Shown piece after piece: positions 8,778 to 17,430 of a stretch of 57,219 bases of DNA. The first letter of the stretch is position 1; each line of letters opens with the position of its first letter. The notes beneath the pieces are model-generated. The model was not told where the DNA came from, made no database searches, and was given only the letters and a program-made list of their open reading frames with translations. Source of the DNA: Prevotella sp. OH937_COT-195 (lineage in GTDB: Bacteria; Bacteroidota; Bacteroidia; Bacteroidales; Bacteroidaceae); contig NZ_RQZH01000017.1 in assembly GCF_003932845.1 (NCBI RefSeq), positions 1 to 57,219 of the forward strand, given 5' to 3'. The translations under genes and the position numbers were made by a program.

Positions 8778-10901
8778 ATGATGCAACACCTCAGTCAATA
8801 TTTCCCCATTACCGACCCCACGCTGATTTTCTTCGTGGTGCTGCTGATTATCCTTTTTGCTCCAATAATAATGGGCAAACTGAGGATACCTCACATCATC
8901 GGCATGGTGCTGGCCGGAGTTCTGCTCGGGCAGTACGGAGTGAACATTCTGGCACGCGACGACTCGTTCGAACTCTTCGGCAAGGTGGGAATGTATTACA
9001 TTATGTTCCTTGCCGCACTCGAGATGGATTTCGAGGGAATGAAGAAGAAACGCAAACATCTTTCCGTTTTCGCACTACTCTCGTTTGCCATACCGTTCGC
9101 AATGACCTATTTCACGAGTACATTGCTGCTCGACTATTCGTCTGTTTCGGCACTGATACTGAGTTGCATAATGGGTTCCAACACACTCGTGGCATACCCT
9201 ATCGTGAGCCGTTACGGTTTGCAGCGCAAGCCGAGCGTGATGCTAAGTGTGGGCGTTACGATGATTGCCTTGTTCCTTTCGCTTGTAGTAATGGCGGCAG
9301 TGTCGTCGGCAGGCAACAAGGGCGGCAGCGTGATGTTCTGGATATGGTTTGCCGCCAAAATCGTATTGGTATGCACCTTCCTCGCATTTGTCATTCCGCC
9401 GCTCACACGTTACTTTCTCCGCCGGTACAGCGATGCCGTGATGCAGTTCATATTCATCATGTCTATACTCTTCATGAGTGCGGTGCTCACCGATGCCGCA
9501 GGACTGGAAGGCGTTTTCGGGGCATTCTTGTCGGGGCTTATCCTCAACCGATACATACCGCATCTGTCGGCACTAATGAACAGGATAGAGTTCATAGGCA
9601 ACGCGCTTTTCATTCCTTATTTCCTCATCGGTGTGGGCATGTTGGTCAATGTCGGCGTGCTATTCTACGGCGAGGGGATAATCGTAGTGGTGGCGGCAAT
9701 AGTGTTTTTCGGCACGTTCGGCAAGGCTGCCGCCGCCTATCTGTCGTGCTATCTGTGCAAATTGCCGCTGTCATCGGGACACATGATGTTCGGTCTGACA
9801 TCAGCACATGCCGCAGGAGCCATAGCAATGTTGATGGTGGGAATGAAGATGGCGCCAACACAAGGGCAGAAAATTGTTGACGACAACATGCTCAACGGCG
9901 TGGTGATAATGATACTCGTGACGTGTGTCATTTCCATATTCGTCACAGAGCGGTCGGCTCAGAGCATAACACTGCGCGACAAGGACATGGCAAGCGAAGA
10001 CTTGCACAACGACAACGAGAGAATACTCATACCAATGAAATATCCGGAGTATGCAGAGTTGCTTGTCAACATGGCAATACTGATGCGCAACCCGAAACTT
10101 GACCGCGGATTGGTGGGACTAAACGTGGTATATGACGACGAGAATATGCCGAAAAACCAAGAAGCGGGGAAATTACTGTTGGAGAGAATGACGAAAGTGG
10201 CTGCGGCTGCCGACGTGAAGATGCAGACACAGGTGCGCGTGGCAGCAAACATCGCAAACGGCATAAAACACGCTTTCAAGGAGTTTCAGGCAAGCGAGAT
10301 AATAATCGGAATGCACACACACAAGGAGGTGTCAACGAAGTTTTGGGGACAGTTTCACCAAAGTCTTTACAACGGACTGAACCACCAGATAATGATGGTG
10401 CGACTCGTTCAGCCACTCAACACAATACGGCGAATATTGGTGGCAGTGCCTTCGAGAGCACAGTTCGAGGCGGGATTCTACCGCTGGCTGGAACGACTTT
10501 CGAGATTGGCGGAGAACCTCGAATGCAGAATACAGTTTCACGGAAGAGGCGACACGCTGCAACTGATAAGGCAGTATGTAAACAACCATTATCCGGAGGC
10601 TCGTGCCGAATATGTAGAAATGAGCCATTGGGTGGGACTGCCGAAACTTGCCGGAACGATTGCAAACGACCACTTGTTCGTTGTAGTGGCAGCAAGAAAA
10701 GGCACGGTGTCTTACAAAAACGCGTTGGAACGATTGCCGGAAGAGATTAAGAAGTTCTTCACGGGAAAGAACATCATAATATTATTCCCCAACCAATACG
10801 GTGACCCGATGGGAGAGATGACATTCGCAAAACCGCAACATTTCGAGGACAAGAGTGCATACGAACAACTTGCAGAGTGGATAGAGAAAGTAAAAAGATG
10901 A
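8778..10901 (+). CDS. Kef/CPA2-type cation:proton antiporter with C-terminal Usp-like region
   Basis: The frame opens at 8721, but the TAATTTTG promoter box at 8753-8760 favours the ATG pair at 8778 (707 residues). The first 400 residues form a Na+/H+ exchanger domain with about 12 hydrophobic segments, including GMVLAGVLLGQYG near the start and FSAFLSGL-type segments (VFGAFLSGLILNRYIP) later. The last 300 residues are soluble and resemble universal-stress-protein folds rather than TrkA-N. It probably exchanges K+ or Na+ for protons across the inner membrane; ion choice is not visible. The LolD-like gene starts 40 bases downstream and may be co-transcribed. Confidence 0.85.
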   Translation: MMQHLSQYFPITDPTLIFFVVLLIILFAPIIMGKLRIPHIIGMVLAGVLLGQYGVNILARDDSFELFGKVGMYYIMFLAALEMDFEGMKKKRKHLSVFALLSFAIPFAMTYFTSTLLLDYSSVSALILSCIMGSNTLVAYPIVSRYGLQRKPSVMLSVGVTMIALFLSLVVMAAVSSAGNKGGSVMFWIWFAAKIVLVCTFLAFVIPPLTRYFLRRYSDAVMQFIFIMSILFMSAVLTDAAGLEGVFGAFLSGLILNRYIPHLSALMNRIEFIGNALFIPYFLIGVGMLVNVGVLFYGEGIIVVVAAIVFFGTFGKAAAAYLSCYLCKLPLSSGHMMFGLTSAHAAGAIAMLMVGMKMAPTQGQKIVDDNMLNGVVIMILVTCVISIFVTERSAQSITLRDKDMASEDLHNDNERILIPMKYPEYAELLVNMAILMRNPKLDRGLVGLNVVYDDENMPKNQEAGKLLLERMTKVAAAADVKMQTQVRVAANIANGIKHAFKEFQASEIIIGMHTHKEVSTKFWGQFHQSLYNGLNHQIMMVRLVQPLNTIRRILVAVPSRAQFEAGFYRWLERLSRLAENLECRIQFHGRGDTLQLIRQYVNNHYPEARAEYVEMSHWVGLPKLAGTIANDHLFVVVAARKGTVSYKNALERLPEEIKKFFTGKNIIILFPNQYGDPMGEMTFAKPQHFEDKSAYEQLAEWIEKVKR

Positions 10902-10941
10902 TAGTTGGAAATTCATGGCTTTCGTGTAAAAAAACAATGAT

Positions 10942-11613
10942 ATGATTGATATTAAAGATATAAAGAAGAGTTTTGGCTCTCTGCAAGTGCTGAAGGGCAT
11001 AGACTTGCACATAGACAAAGGCGAGATAGTGAGTATCGTGGGACCGAGCGGGGCGGGAAAAACAACATTGCTGCAGATTATAGGCACACTCGACAAACCC
11101 GACTCGGGAACGGTGTGCATAGACGGGGTTGATTTGTCGTCGCTGTCGTCGGGCAAACTGGCGGATTTCCGCAACCGGCACATCGGCTTTGTGTTCCAGT
11201 TTCACCAGTTACTACCGGAATTCACTGCCATAGAAAACATTATGATTCCGGCATACATAGGCGGAACAAAAAAGAACGAGGCAAAGAAAAGGGCAAAGGA
11301 ATTGCTCGATTTCATGGGACTTGCCGACCGAGCCGAGCACAAACCGGCAGAACTTTCGGGTGGAGAGAAACAGCGGGTGGCAGTGGCAAGGGCACTGATA
11401 AACAATCCGGAAGTCATTCTTGCCGATGAACCTTCGGGATCGCTCGACTCGAAAAACAAAGCCGAACTGCATCAACTGTTCTTCGAACTGCGAGACAAAT
11501 TCGGACAGACATTCGTCATCGTGACACACGACGAGACACTTGCCTCCATTACCGACCGAACCATAAAGATGCGCGACGGACTTTTGGAGGACGAAAAAGG
11601 GAAAACGGATTGA
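10942..11613 (+). CDS. ABC transporter ATP-binding protein, LolD/MacB type
   Basis: The 223-residue ATPase has Walker [10 protein letters not shown] at 34-42, the signature [15 protein letters not shown] near 139-153 and Walker [13 protein letters not shown]. Length and the [27 protein letters not shown] run fit the LolD/MacB/FtsE group, which drives lipoprotein release or export. No permease gene is next to it, so its partner lies elsewhere. A strong hairpin terminator follows 23 bases after the stop. Confidence 0.85.
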   Translation: MIDIKDIKKSFGSLQVLKGIDLHIDKGEIVSIVGPSGAGKTTLLQIIGTLDKPDSGTVCIDGVDLSSLSSGKLADFRNRHIGFVFQFHQLLPEFTAIENIMIPAYIGGTKKNEAKKRAKELLDFMGLADRAEHKPAELSGGEKQRVAVARALINNPEVILADEPSGSLDSKNKAELHQLFFELRDKFGQTFVIVTHDETLASITDRTIKMRDGLLEDEKGKTD

Positions 11614-11636
11614 TAAAAACAATGGAAATATTGCAA

Positions 11637-11676
11637 AAAGACAAACGGGAAACATGCGTATTTCCCGTTTGTCTTT
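11637..11676 (+). terminator. Terminator of the antiporter-lolD unit
   Basis: A perfect 16-bp stem (11637-11652 with 11661-11676) with an eight-base loop starts shortly after the ATPase stop codon and ends in a T-rich arm. Confidence 0.8.
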
Positions 11677-11678
11677 AC

Positions 11679-11873
11679 CCCAAATCGGTCATTAGAACCC
11701 TCAATCGATTTTGTCCGATTGTTGAGCAGATGTACAGCCGTTTCATCGAAGGCGTAGCGGGCTGCGTCGAGATGTAATGGCTGCGCAGATGGCAGCAAGC
11801 GGGCTAAAGCAGTTGGGAAGCGTTAACGCGCAATGGCAAATCTAAGCAAATGCGGTCTAATGACAGATTTGGG
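11679..11873 (+). repeat. Palindromic dispersed element, copy 1 (MITE-like)
   Basis: The copy is about 195 bp. It begins CCCAAATCGGTCATTAGA and ends with an imperfect inverse, CTAATGACAGATTTGGG. Inside are a CTCAA...TTGAG hairpin and a second palindrome around AGCCGTTTCAT ... ATG-(TA)ATGGCT. The same sequence, with scattered changes, occurs inverted at 37961-38163 and again at 51969-52170. It encodes no convincing protein; short ORFs across it are by-products of the palindrome. It lies between convergent genes. Confidence 0.85.
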
Positions 11874-11934
11874 TTTAATATTAACATTTTTACACGACAT
11901 ATATTCATGTCGCAGACACAAATACGGTCAGACC

Positions 11935-13329
11935 TTAGAAATCGGCCGACTTGGGCGTTCTAGGGAACGGTATCACATCGCGTATGTTCTGCATTCCCGT
12001 AACGAAAAGTATCAGACGCTCGAAACCGAGACCGAATCCGCCGTGCGGACAAGTGCCGTACTTGCGAGTATCAAGATACCACCACATATCCTTCATCGGC
12101 ATCTTGCGGCGTTCTATCTCGGACATAAGTTTGTCGTAGTTCTCCTCACGCACCGAGCCACCGATAATCTCCCCGATATGCGGGAATAGCACATCGGTAC
12201 CCTGCATGGTCTTGTCGTCATCGTTTAACTTCATGTAGAACGCTTTGATGTCCTTCGGATAGTCGGTCATTATTACCGGTCTCTTGAAATATTCTTCCAC
12301 AAGATAGCGTTCATGTTCGCTCGCAAGGTCGTCTCCCCATTGGCATGGGAACTCGAATTTCTTGCCGTTCTTGACAGCATCTTGCAATATTTCAACGCCC
12401 TTGGTGTAAGTAAGACGCACAAAATCTTCCTTAAGTACACCCTCAAGACGCCGTATCAGTTCCTTATCCACAAACTGATTAAGGAATTCAAGGTCATCCC
12501 GGCAGTTGTCCAATGCCCACCTTACACAATATTTTATGAAGTCTTCTTCAAGATCCATCAATCCCTCGAGGTCTATGAAAGCCACCTCCGGCTCGATCAT
12601 CCAGAACTCAGCCAAGTGACGCGGAGTGTTGCTGTTCTCGGCACGGAAAGTAGGACCGAAAGTGTATATCGCACCGAGCGACGTGGCACCCAACTCGCCT
12701 TCGAGTTGACCGCTGACCGTGAGCGATGTCTGTTTTCCGAAGAAATCATCATCGTATAAAATCTTACCGTCCTCGCCTTTCTTCAAGTCGTAGAGGTTCT
12801 TCGTTGTCACTTGGAACATCTGTCCGGCACCTTCACAGTCGCTTGCCGTTATAAGCGGCGAGTGGAAATAGAAGAAACCGTGTTCGTGGAAATAGCGATG
12901 TATGGCAATTGCCATGTTGTGACGGATACGCATTACGGCTCCGAAAGTGTTGGTACGCAACCGAAGATGGGCATATTGGCGCATGTACTCAAACGTCTGT
13001 CCTTTCTTCTGCATGGGGTAGTCGCTGCCGCAAAGACCGTAAATCTCGATTTTTTCGCAGTGAACCTCGGATGCCTGCCCTTTTGCAGGACTCTCAACGA
13101 GTTTTCCCGTAATACCGATACATGCACCCGTGGTAATCTTTTTCAATGTGTCTTCGTCAACGACACCCGCATCAACCACCACTTGCACGTTCTTTATCGT
13201 CGAGCCGTCGTTGAGTGCTATGAAATCGACAGCCTTGCTGGAGCGGTGTGTCCGCACCCAACCTTTCACACAAACGTCCTTACCGTAATCGGTATCTTTC
13301 AGAATGTCAACTATTTTCGTCCTTTTCAT
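11935..13329 (-). CDS. asnS: Asparaginyl-tRNA synthetase
   Basis: The 464-residue class IIb synthetase charges tRNA-Asn. The N-terminal OB fold (about 17-110, [20 protein letters not shown]) is followed by the catalytic core; motif 3 is visible as [10 protein letters not shown] near 437-446, and the protein ends [10 protein letters not shown], typical of AsnRS. It is the last gene of purB-rluB-asnS, a conserved Bacteroidales order, with a hairpin before it at 13348-13379. A weak stem at 11895-11912 may end its transcript. Confidence 0.95.
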   Translation of the reverse strand: MKRTKIVDILKDTDYGKDVCVKGWVRTHRSSKAVDFIALNDGSTIKNVQVVVDAGVVDEDTLKKITTGACIGITGKLVESPAKGQASEVHCEKIEIYGLCGSDYPMQKKGQTFEYMRQYAHLRLRTNTFGAVMRIRHNMAIAIHRYFHEHGFFYFHSPLITASDCEGAGQMFQVTTKNLYDLKKGEDGKILYDDDFFGKQTSLTVSGQLEGELGATSLGAIYTFGPTFRAENSNTPRHLAEFWMIEPEVAFIDLEGLMDLEEDFIKYCVRWALDNCRDDLEFLNQFVDKELIRRLEGVLKEDFVRLTYTKGVEILQDAVKNGKKFEFPCQWGDDLASEHERYLVEEYFKRPVIMTDYPKDIKAFYMKLNDDDKTMQGTDVLFPHIGEIIGGSVREENYDKLMSEIERRKMPMKDMWWYLDTRKYGTCPHGGFGLGFERLILFVTGMQNIRDVIPFPRTPKSADF

Positions 13330-13347
13330 TTCAATATGTTTATATTG

Positions 13348-13379
13348 TTCCCCGTAGTGGCAGATGCCGTTACGGGGAA
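13348..13379 (-). terminator. Hairpin between rluB and asnS
   Basis: TTCCCCGTA (13348-13356) pairs with TACGGGGAA (13371-13379); the loop holds a small GGCA/TGCC stem. No T run follows on the minus strand, so it may be an RNA processing site or a partial terminator rather than a full stop. Confidence 0.5.
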
Positions 13380-13403
13380 TGTGTAATACTGTTTATTACG
13401 GTT

Positions 13404-14852
13404 TTATTCAAACGCACCCATGCGAAGCATATCCACTTCTTCTTCCGTAAGGAAACGCCAATCGCCACGGCGCAGGTTTTTCTTGGTAAGCCCTGCAAAG
13501 AGTACGCGGTCGAGTTTCAGAACCCGATAACCGAATTTTTCGAATATGCGGCGCACGATGCGGTTCTTTCCGCTGTGTATCTCGATTCCCACCTGCTTCT
13601 TGTCCATGCCATCGTTGGCATATTCCATGGCATCGGCATGTACCTCGCCGTCCTCAAGTTCTATGCCTTCCTTTATCTGTTCGATGTCTTCCTGTGCCAC
13701 CGGTCGGTCGAGGAAAACATGATATACTTTTTTCTTAAGGAACTTAGGGTGTGTAAGTTTCGATGCCATGTCGCCGTCGTTGGTAAGAAGAAGAACTCCG
13801 GTGGTGTTGCGGTCGAGCCTTCCAACGGGGTAAATGCGTTCCGGACAAGCATTGGCAACCAAGTCCATGACGGTTTTGCGCTGCTGCGGATCGTCAGATG
13901 TGGTAACGTAATCTTTCGGCTTGTTTAGCAATACATACACCTTCTTCTCCGGAGAAATATCCTTATTGTTGAACATTACCTTGTCAGACCGCAGTATTTT
14001 CGTACCCAGTTCGGTAACGACCTCGCCGTTTACCGTCACCTTGCCTGCCGTGATATACATGTCGGCCTCGCGGCGACTGCATACCCCTGCATTGGCAATG
14101 AATTTGTTCAGACGTATCGGTTCGTTCGGATCGATGTGCTCTTCCTTATATTCGATACGTTTTTTCATACTATATTTTGCATTCGGATCGTATCCCTGCG
14201 TACGCGGACGATAGCCGTAGCCGCCGGCGTTGTATCCTCCCTGCATGCGAGATTGATAGCCGCGAGGCTGATAACCGCCCTGCATACGTGGCTGATAGCC
14301 GCGGGATTGATAACCACCTTGCTGACGAGGTTGATAATCGCCCTGCTGGCGTGGTTGGTAACCGCCTTGCATGCGAGGTTGATAACCACCTTGCTGGCGA
14401 GGTTGATAACCACCTTGCTGGCGAGGTTGATAACCGCCTTGCTGACGTGGTTGGTAACCGCCTTGCATGCGAGGTTGATAATCGCCCTGCTGACGTGGTT
14501 GGTAACCGCCTTGCATGCGAGGTTGATAGCCGCCACGTGACTGATAGCCGCCTTGTTGACGAGGTTGGTAACTGCCACGGGCCTGATAACCGCCCTGCGA
14601 AATACGAGGACGGTAAGAACGCGAAGTACCTTCTCCCTGCAATCCGGCAGCAAACCCATCGGGACGGAATCCTTCGTCTTCCCGACCTTCGACACGTTCC
14701 TCCACCGGACGTGGTGTGTGAATACGCGGTCTCGGGGTGCGACCTGTACTACGATAATCTTTCGGATAGCCTCCAACGGGACGATAGCCCTCTCGGTTTT
14801 CACCCTGTTCTGATGACAATCCCTCAATTTTGTTTTCCAATTCTTCTGACAT
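13404..14852 (-). CDS. rluB: 23S rRNA pseudouridine synthase RluB/RsuA family with repetitive N-terminal tail
   Basis: The protein has 482 residues, about twice the family norm, because of a long disordered N-terminus. Residues 90-220 are about fifteen imperfect GGYQPRQQ or GGYQPRMQ units. The C-terminal 240 residues are the enzyme: an S4 RNA-binding domain (IRLNKFIANAGVCSRREADM) then the catalytic domain with the GRLDRNTTGVLLLTNDG motif, whose aspartate is the nucleophile. It should isomerise uridine in 23S rRNA. It sits between purB and asnS. The Gly/Tyr/Gln/Arg-rich tail may bind RNA, by analogy with RGG-type tails; that is inference. Confidence 0.9.
   Translation of the reverse strand: MSEELENKIEGLSSEQGENREGYRPVGGYPKDYRSTGRTPRPRIHTPRPVEERVEGREDEGFRPDGFAAGLQGEGTSRSYRPRISQGGYQARGSYQPRQQGGYQSRGGYQPRMQGGYQPRQQGDYQPRMQGGYQPRQQGGYQPRQQGGYQPRQQGGYQPRMQGGYQPRQQGDYQPRQQGGYQSRGYQPRMQGGYQPRGYQSRMQGGYNAGGYGYRPRTQGYDPNAKYSMKKRIEYKEEHIDPNEPIRLNKFIANAGVCSRREADMYITAGKVTVNGEVVTELGTKILRSDKVMFNNKDISPEKKVYVLLNKPKDYVTTSDDPQQRKTVMDLVANACPERIYPVGRLDRNTTGVLLLTNDGDMASKLTHPKFLKKKVYHVFLDRPVAQEDIEQIKEGIELEDGEVHADAMEYANDGMDKKQVGIEIHSGKNRIVRRIFEKFGYRVLKLDRVLFAGLTKKNLRRGDWRFLTEEEVDMLRMGAFE
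14225..14605 (-). repeat. 24-bp tandem coding repeats inside rluB
   Basis: Roughly fifteen 24-bp units encode GGYQPR(Q/M)Q. Several neighbouring units are nearly identical at the DNA level, for example 14389-14460, so copy number could change by slippage without a frameshift. Confidence 0.85.
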
Positions 14853-14915
14853 AATCTTAATTGTTTAATGCCTCACGGCGTTTTGTTCGTTTTCTATTTA
14901 TTATATATTAAGGAA

Positions 14916-16262
14916 TCAAATTCCTGTATAGTTGTGCGGAGTGATGGTTCGCAACTCTGCTTTTACATCTTCGCCAACATTGAGACCGTCTATGAAAGCG
15001 CGTATGGTATCTGCCGTCATCTTCTCGTTAGTGCGCGTGAGTGCTTTCAATGCCTCGTACGGATTGGGATAAGCCTCACGGCGGAGAATTGTCTGCACGG
15101 CCTCTGCCACAACCGCCCAAGTGTCGTCGAGGTCTGCCTTTATTTTCTCTTCGTTAAGGATAAGTTTGCGCAGTCCTTTCAATGTGCTTTGTATTGCTAT
15201 GATGCTATGCCCGACAGGCACACCGATGTTGCGCAGCACTGTAGAATCGGTGAGGTCGCGTTGAAGTCTGCTGACAGGCAGTTTCTGCGCCAAAAACTGC
15301 AGTAAGGCATTGGCTATGCCGAGATTTCCCTCACTGTTCTCATAGTCAATGGGGTTTACCTTGTGCGGCATGGCACTCGACCCCACCTCTCCGGCTTTTA
15401 TCTTCTGCTTGAAATAGTCCATCGAAATGTACATCCAGAAATCGCGGTTGAGGTCGATGATTACCGTATTAATACGGCGCAGAGCATCGAAAACGGCTCC
15501 CATTTGATCGTAGTTGCTTATCTGGGTGGTGTATTGTTCGCGCACGAGTCCGAGCTTACTGCTTACGAAATTGTTCCCGAACTCCTGCCAGTCGTACTCC
15601 GGATATGCCACATGGTGGGCGTTGAAATTACCGGTCGCGCCACCGAATTTCGCTGTAATTTCCGTTCTCTGCAACTCTTCGAGTTGTTTCTGAAGACGAT
15701 ATGAGAATACCCGCACTTCCTTCCCGAGACGTGTGGGACTTGCCGGCTGTCCATGTGTTTTTGCCAGCATCGGCACATCTGCCCATGCATCGGCATACTC
15801 GTTTAACAATGCCACAAGTTCTTTTACCTGCGGCACGAACACGTCATCAAGAGCCTCTTTCATGGAAAGCGGCACCGAAGTGTTGTTTATGTCCTGCGAG
15901 GTAAGTCCGAAATGTACGAACTCTTTATAATTCTCGAAACCTCCTATCTCATCGAGACGCTCCTTTATGAAATATTCCACCGCCTTGACATCGTGGTTTG
16001 TAACCTTTTCAATATCCTTTACACGCTGTGCGTCGCTCTCGCTGAAATTGCGATAGATGTCACGTATATTATCGAAAAGTGCATGATTGAATTTTTTCAA
16101 TTGTGGAAGCGGCAGTTCGCACAGTGCTATGAAATATTCTATTTCGACCCTTATGCGGTAACGAATGAGCGCATACTCGGAGAAATAGCACGCCAATCTG
16201 TCTGTTTTAGTCCTGTATCTGCCATCAATGGGCGATATTGCGGTCAATAAATTAAGATCCAT
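14916..16262 (-). CDS. purB: Adenylosuccinate lyase
   Basis: The 448-residue protein belongs to the fumarase/aspartase fold. The signature GSSAMPHKVNP is near residue 294, and the start LLTAISPIDGRY is typical of PurB. It acts twice in the cytoplasm: SAICAR to AICAR and adenylosuccinate to AMP. First gene of purB-rluB-asnS; the gap to rluB is 63 AT-rich bases with no terminator. I see no clear promoter box in the 140 bases upstream. Confidence 0.95.
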   Translation of the reverse strand: MDLNLLTAISPIDGRYRTKTDRLACYFSEYALIRYRIRVEIEYFIALCELPLPQLKKFNHALFDNIRDIYRNFSESDAQRVKDIEKVTNHDVKAVEYFIKERLDEIGGFENYKEFVHFGLTSQDINNTSVPLSMKEALDDVFVPQVKELVALLNEYADAWADVPMLAKTHGQPASPTRLGKEVRVFSYRLQKQLEELQRTEITAKFGGATGNFNAHHVAYPEYDWQEFGNNFVSSKLGLVREQYTTQISNYDQMGAVFDALRRINTVIIDLNRDFWMYISMDYFKQKIKAGEVGSSAMPHKVNPIDYENSEGNLGIANALLQFLAQKLPVSRLQRDLTDSTVLRNIGVPVGHSIIAIQSTLKGLRKLILNEEKIKADLDDTWAVVAEAVQTILRREAYPNPYEALKALTRTNEKMTADTIRAFIDGLNVGEDVKAELRTITPHNYTGI

Positions 16263-16405
16263 ATATTTATTTCTTAATCTTTATTCTCTCGAATTTTCTA
16301 TAACAATTACAATATGATTTATCCTATATAAATGGTTGTTTCAACAGGTAAGTCGTATATTCCTAATATTTATTGTCTTCTCGTTGTTATTTATCTTTTG
16401 AAAAA

Positions 16406-16435
16406 ATCCCGCATCTCTTCTGCGAGAAGCGGGAT
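16406..16435 (-). terminator. Terminator of the first tRNA-Val gene
   Basis: ATCCCGC (16406-16412) pairs with GCGGGAT (16429-16435), with an inner TCTC/GAGA stem. On the minus strand it is followed by a T run (complement of AAAAAA at 16401-16406). It lies just downstream of the tRNA. Confidence 0.8.
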
Positions 16436-16444
16436 CTTGCTAAG

Positions 16445-16519
16445 TGGGCGTTGACGGATTCGAACCGCCGACCCTCTGCTTGTAAGGCAGATGCTCTAAA
16501 CCAGCTGAGCTAAACGCCC
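16445..16519 (-). tRNA. tRNA-Val (anticodon UAC)
   Basis: Read on the minus strand, the 75-base sequence starts GGGCGTT and ends AACGCCC plus discriminator A, a perfect 7-bp acceptor stem. The D arm (GCTC/GAGC), anticodon arm (TCTGC, loop CTTACAA, GCAGA) and T arm (GGCGG TTCGAAT CCGTC) all pair. The anticodon TAC is complementary to 16482-16484. The 3' CCA is not encoded. Identical to the copy at 17098-17172. Confidence 0.96.
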
Positions 16520-16538
16520 GTACTTTTGGAAAGCGTTG

Positions 16539-16570
16539 CAAAGGTAATATGTTTCCCCGAAACCACCAAA
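16539..16570 (-). promoter_or_regulatory. Promoter of the first tRNA-Val gene
   Basis: On the minus strand, TTTG (16570-16567) and TACCTTTG (16546-16539) are 20 bases apart, about 20 bases before the tRNA 5' end. Confidence 0.7.
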
Positions 16571-17055
16571 CTTTTAGACTGTTTTTTATACATACCAAAC
16601 AAAAAAATAAATACTGAGCATAAAATCATTGTCTCAAAATCATTTATTGAACACTTTATTACATCGCTTGAACATTTTATTACATCACAAAAGAATGCCG
16701 CATGCCAATAAAAAACATACAGAAAGCGCTGCAAAATCAGTCACTTTTTCAGACGTTTCAAACCATTTACAATATTCCTTACCCCGAACCGGCATTTCAT
16801 TTGTGCTTAATCGTGCTGCAATTTCGCCGAAATTATCGAGCAATTTCAGCGGTTTTACTCACCAATTTCGGTGAAATCGCAAAACGGTTTCTGTCTAATG
16901 ACAAACATTCTCATTATCAATTCGCAACAGAATGTATGTCAATAAAATATATACACAAATACTATCATGCAGAATTATTTTTCAAGACTTCTGCAGAAAC
17001 GGTTGCCTTTGCAGAGATCTTATTCCGTATTACCGACACGGAGAATATAAAAAAT
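16571..17055. other. Spacer between the two tRNA genes, mostly dispersed repeat
   Basis: The frame 16702-17166 is open on the plus strand but runs into the antisense of the second tRNA, so I do not regard it as a gene. The stretch 16801-16990 aligns with the minus strand of 41597-41775 (see that entry). Bases 16571-16800 show nothing I can name. Confidence 0.6.
16801..16990 (+). repeat. Diverged dispersed repeat with CAATTTCG hairpins, copy A
   Basis: The stretch starts TTGTGCTTAATCG and ends TGCAGAATTATTTTTCAAGAC. The same order of blocks (TTGTGCTTAATCGT, CAATTTCGGCGGTTTT-like, ATGACAAACAT, ATGTCAATAA, TGCAGAATT) appears on the minus strand at 41597-41775. The centre contains AATTTCGCCGAAATT palindromes. 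Translated frames of both copies also align, as expected if the DNA is homologous; I favour a non-coding repeat. Confidence 0.75.
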
Positions 17056-17095
17056 AAAGATTTCGCAACCTTAAAGAAGCGAAACCTTTATCTTT
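17056..17095 (-). terminator. Terminator of the second tRNA-Val gene
   Basis: AAAGaTTTCGC (17057-17067) pairs imperfectly with GCGAAAcCTTT (17079-17089). On the minus strand the hairpin is followed by TTTATTTTTT. Confidence 0.55.
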
Positions 17096-17097
17096 CG

Positions 17098-17172
17098 TGG
17101 GCGTTGACGGATTCGAACCGCCGACCCTCTGCTTGTAAGGCAGATGCTCTAAACCAGCTGAGCTAAACGCCC
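17098..17172 (-). tRNA. tRNA-Val (anticodon UAC), second copy
   Basis: The 75 bases are identical to the gene at 16445-16519, with the anticodon complementary to 17135-17137. CCA is not encoded. It has its own promoter and terminator, so the two genes are separate units about 580 bases apart. Confidence 0.96.
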
Positions 17173-17193
17173 TGTTACCTTTAAAAAGCGGTG

Positions 17194-17224
17194 CAAAGGT
17201 AGTTGTTTTTTTTAATATGGCAAA
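17194..17224 (-). promoter_or_regulatory. Promoter of the second tRNA-Val gene
   Basis: On the minus strand, TTTG (17224-17221) and TACCTTTG (17201-17194) are 19 bases apart, the same arrangement as for the first copy. Confidence 0.7.
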
Positions 17225-17358
17225 ACTTTTCAGCATATTTTTCACCCCGTTACCATAAAATTAACAAAAAAATATTTTGCAAGTTACGGAAACAAATGTG
17301 AAATAAATATGATACAACATGCCATGATACATGAATACAAAGTATATACAATAAAAAA

Positions 17359-17384
17359 GTGCCTTCCCGTTTGCGAGAAGGCAC
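17359..17384 (-). terminator. Terminator of the OmpA-family gene
   Basis: GTGCCTTC (17359-17366) pairs with GAAGGCAC (17377-17384); on the minus strand a T run (complement of AAAAAA) follows. It lies 47 bases past the stop codon. Confidence 0.8.
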
Positions 17385-17430
17385 AAATTATAAATATCCT
17401 TATATACTGTTAAGTCGGATAATATTAATA

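Noticed and set aside
14225..14605. CRISPR-like regular spacing
   Set aside because: Units are contiguous 24-bp coding repeats with no unique spacers and encode GGYQPRQQ in frame.
14136..14854. Repeat-rich plus-strand frames opposite rluB
   Set aside because: Antisense translation of the 24-bp coding repeats; the minus strand has clear S4 and pseudouridine synthase motifs.
16702..17166. 154-codon plus-strand frame between the tRNAs
   Set aside because: Its end is antisense to the second tRNA-Val gene, and its middle is the dispersed repeat also found at 41.7 kb.
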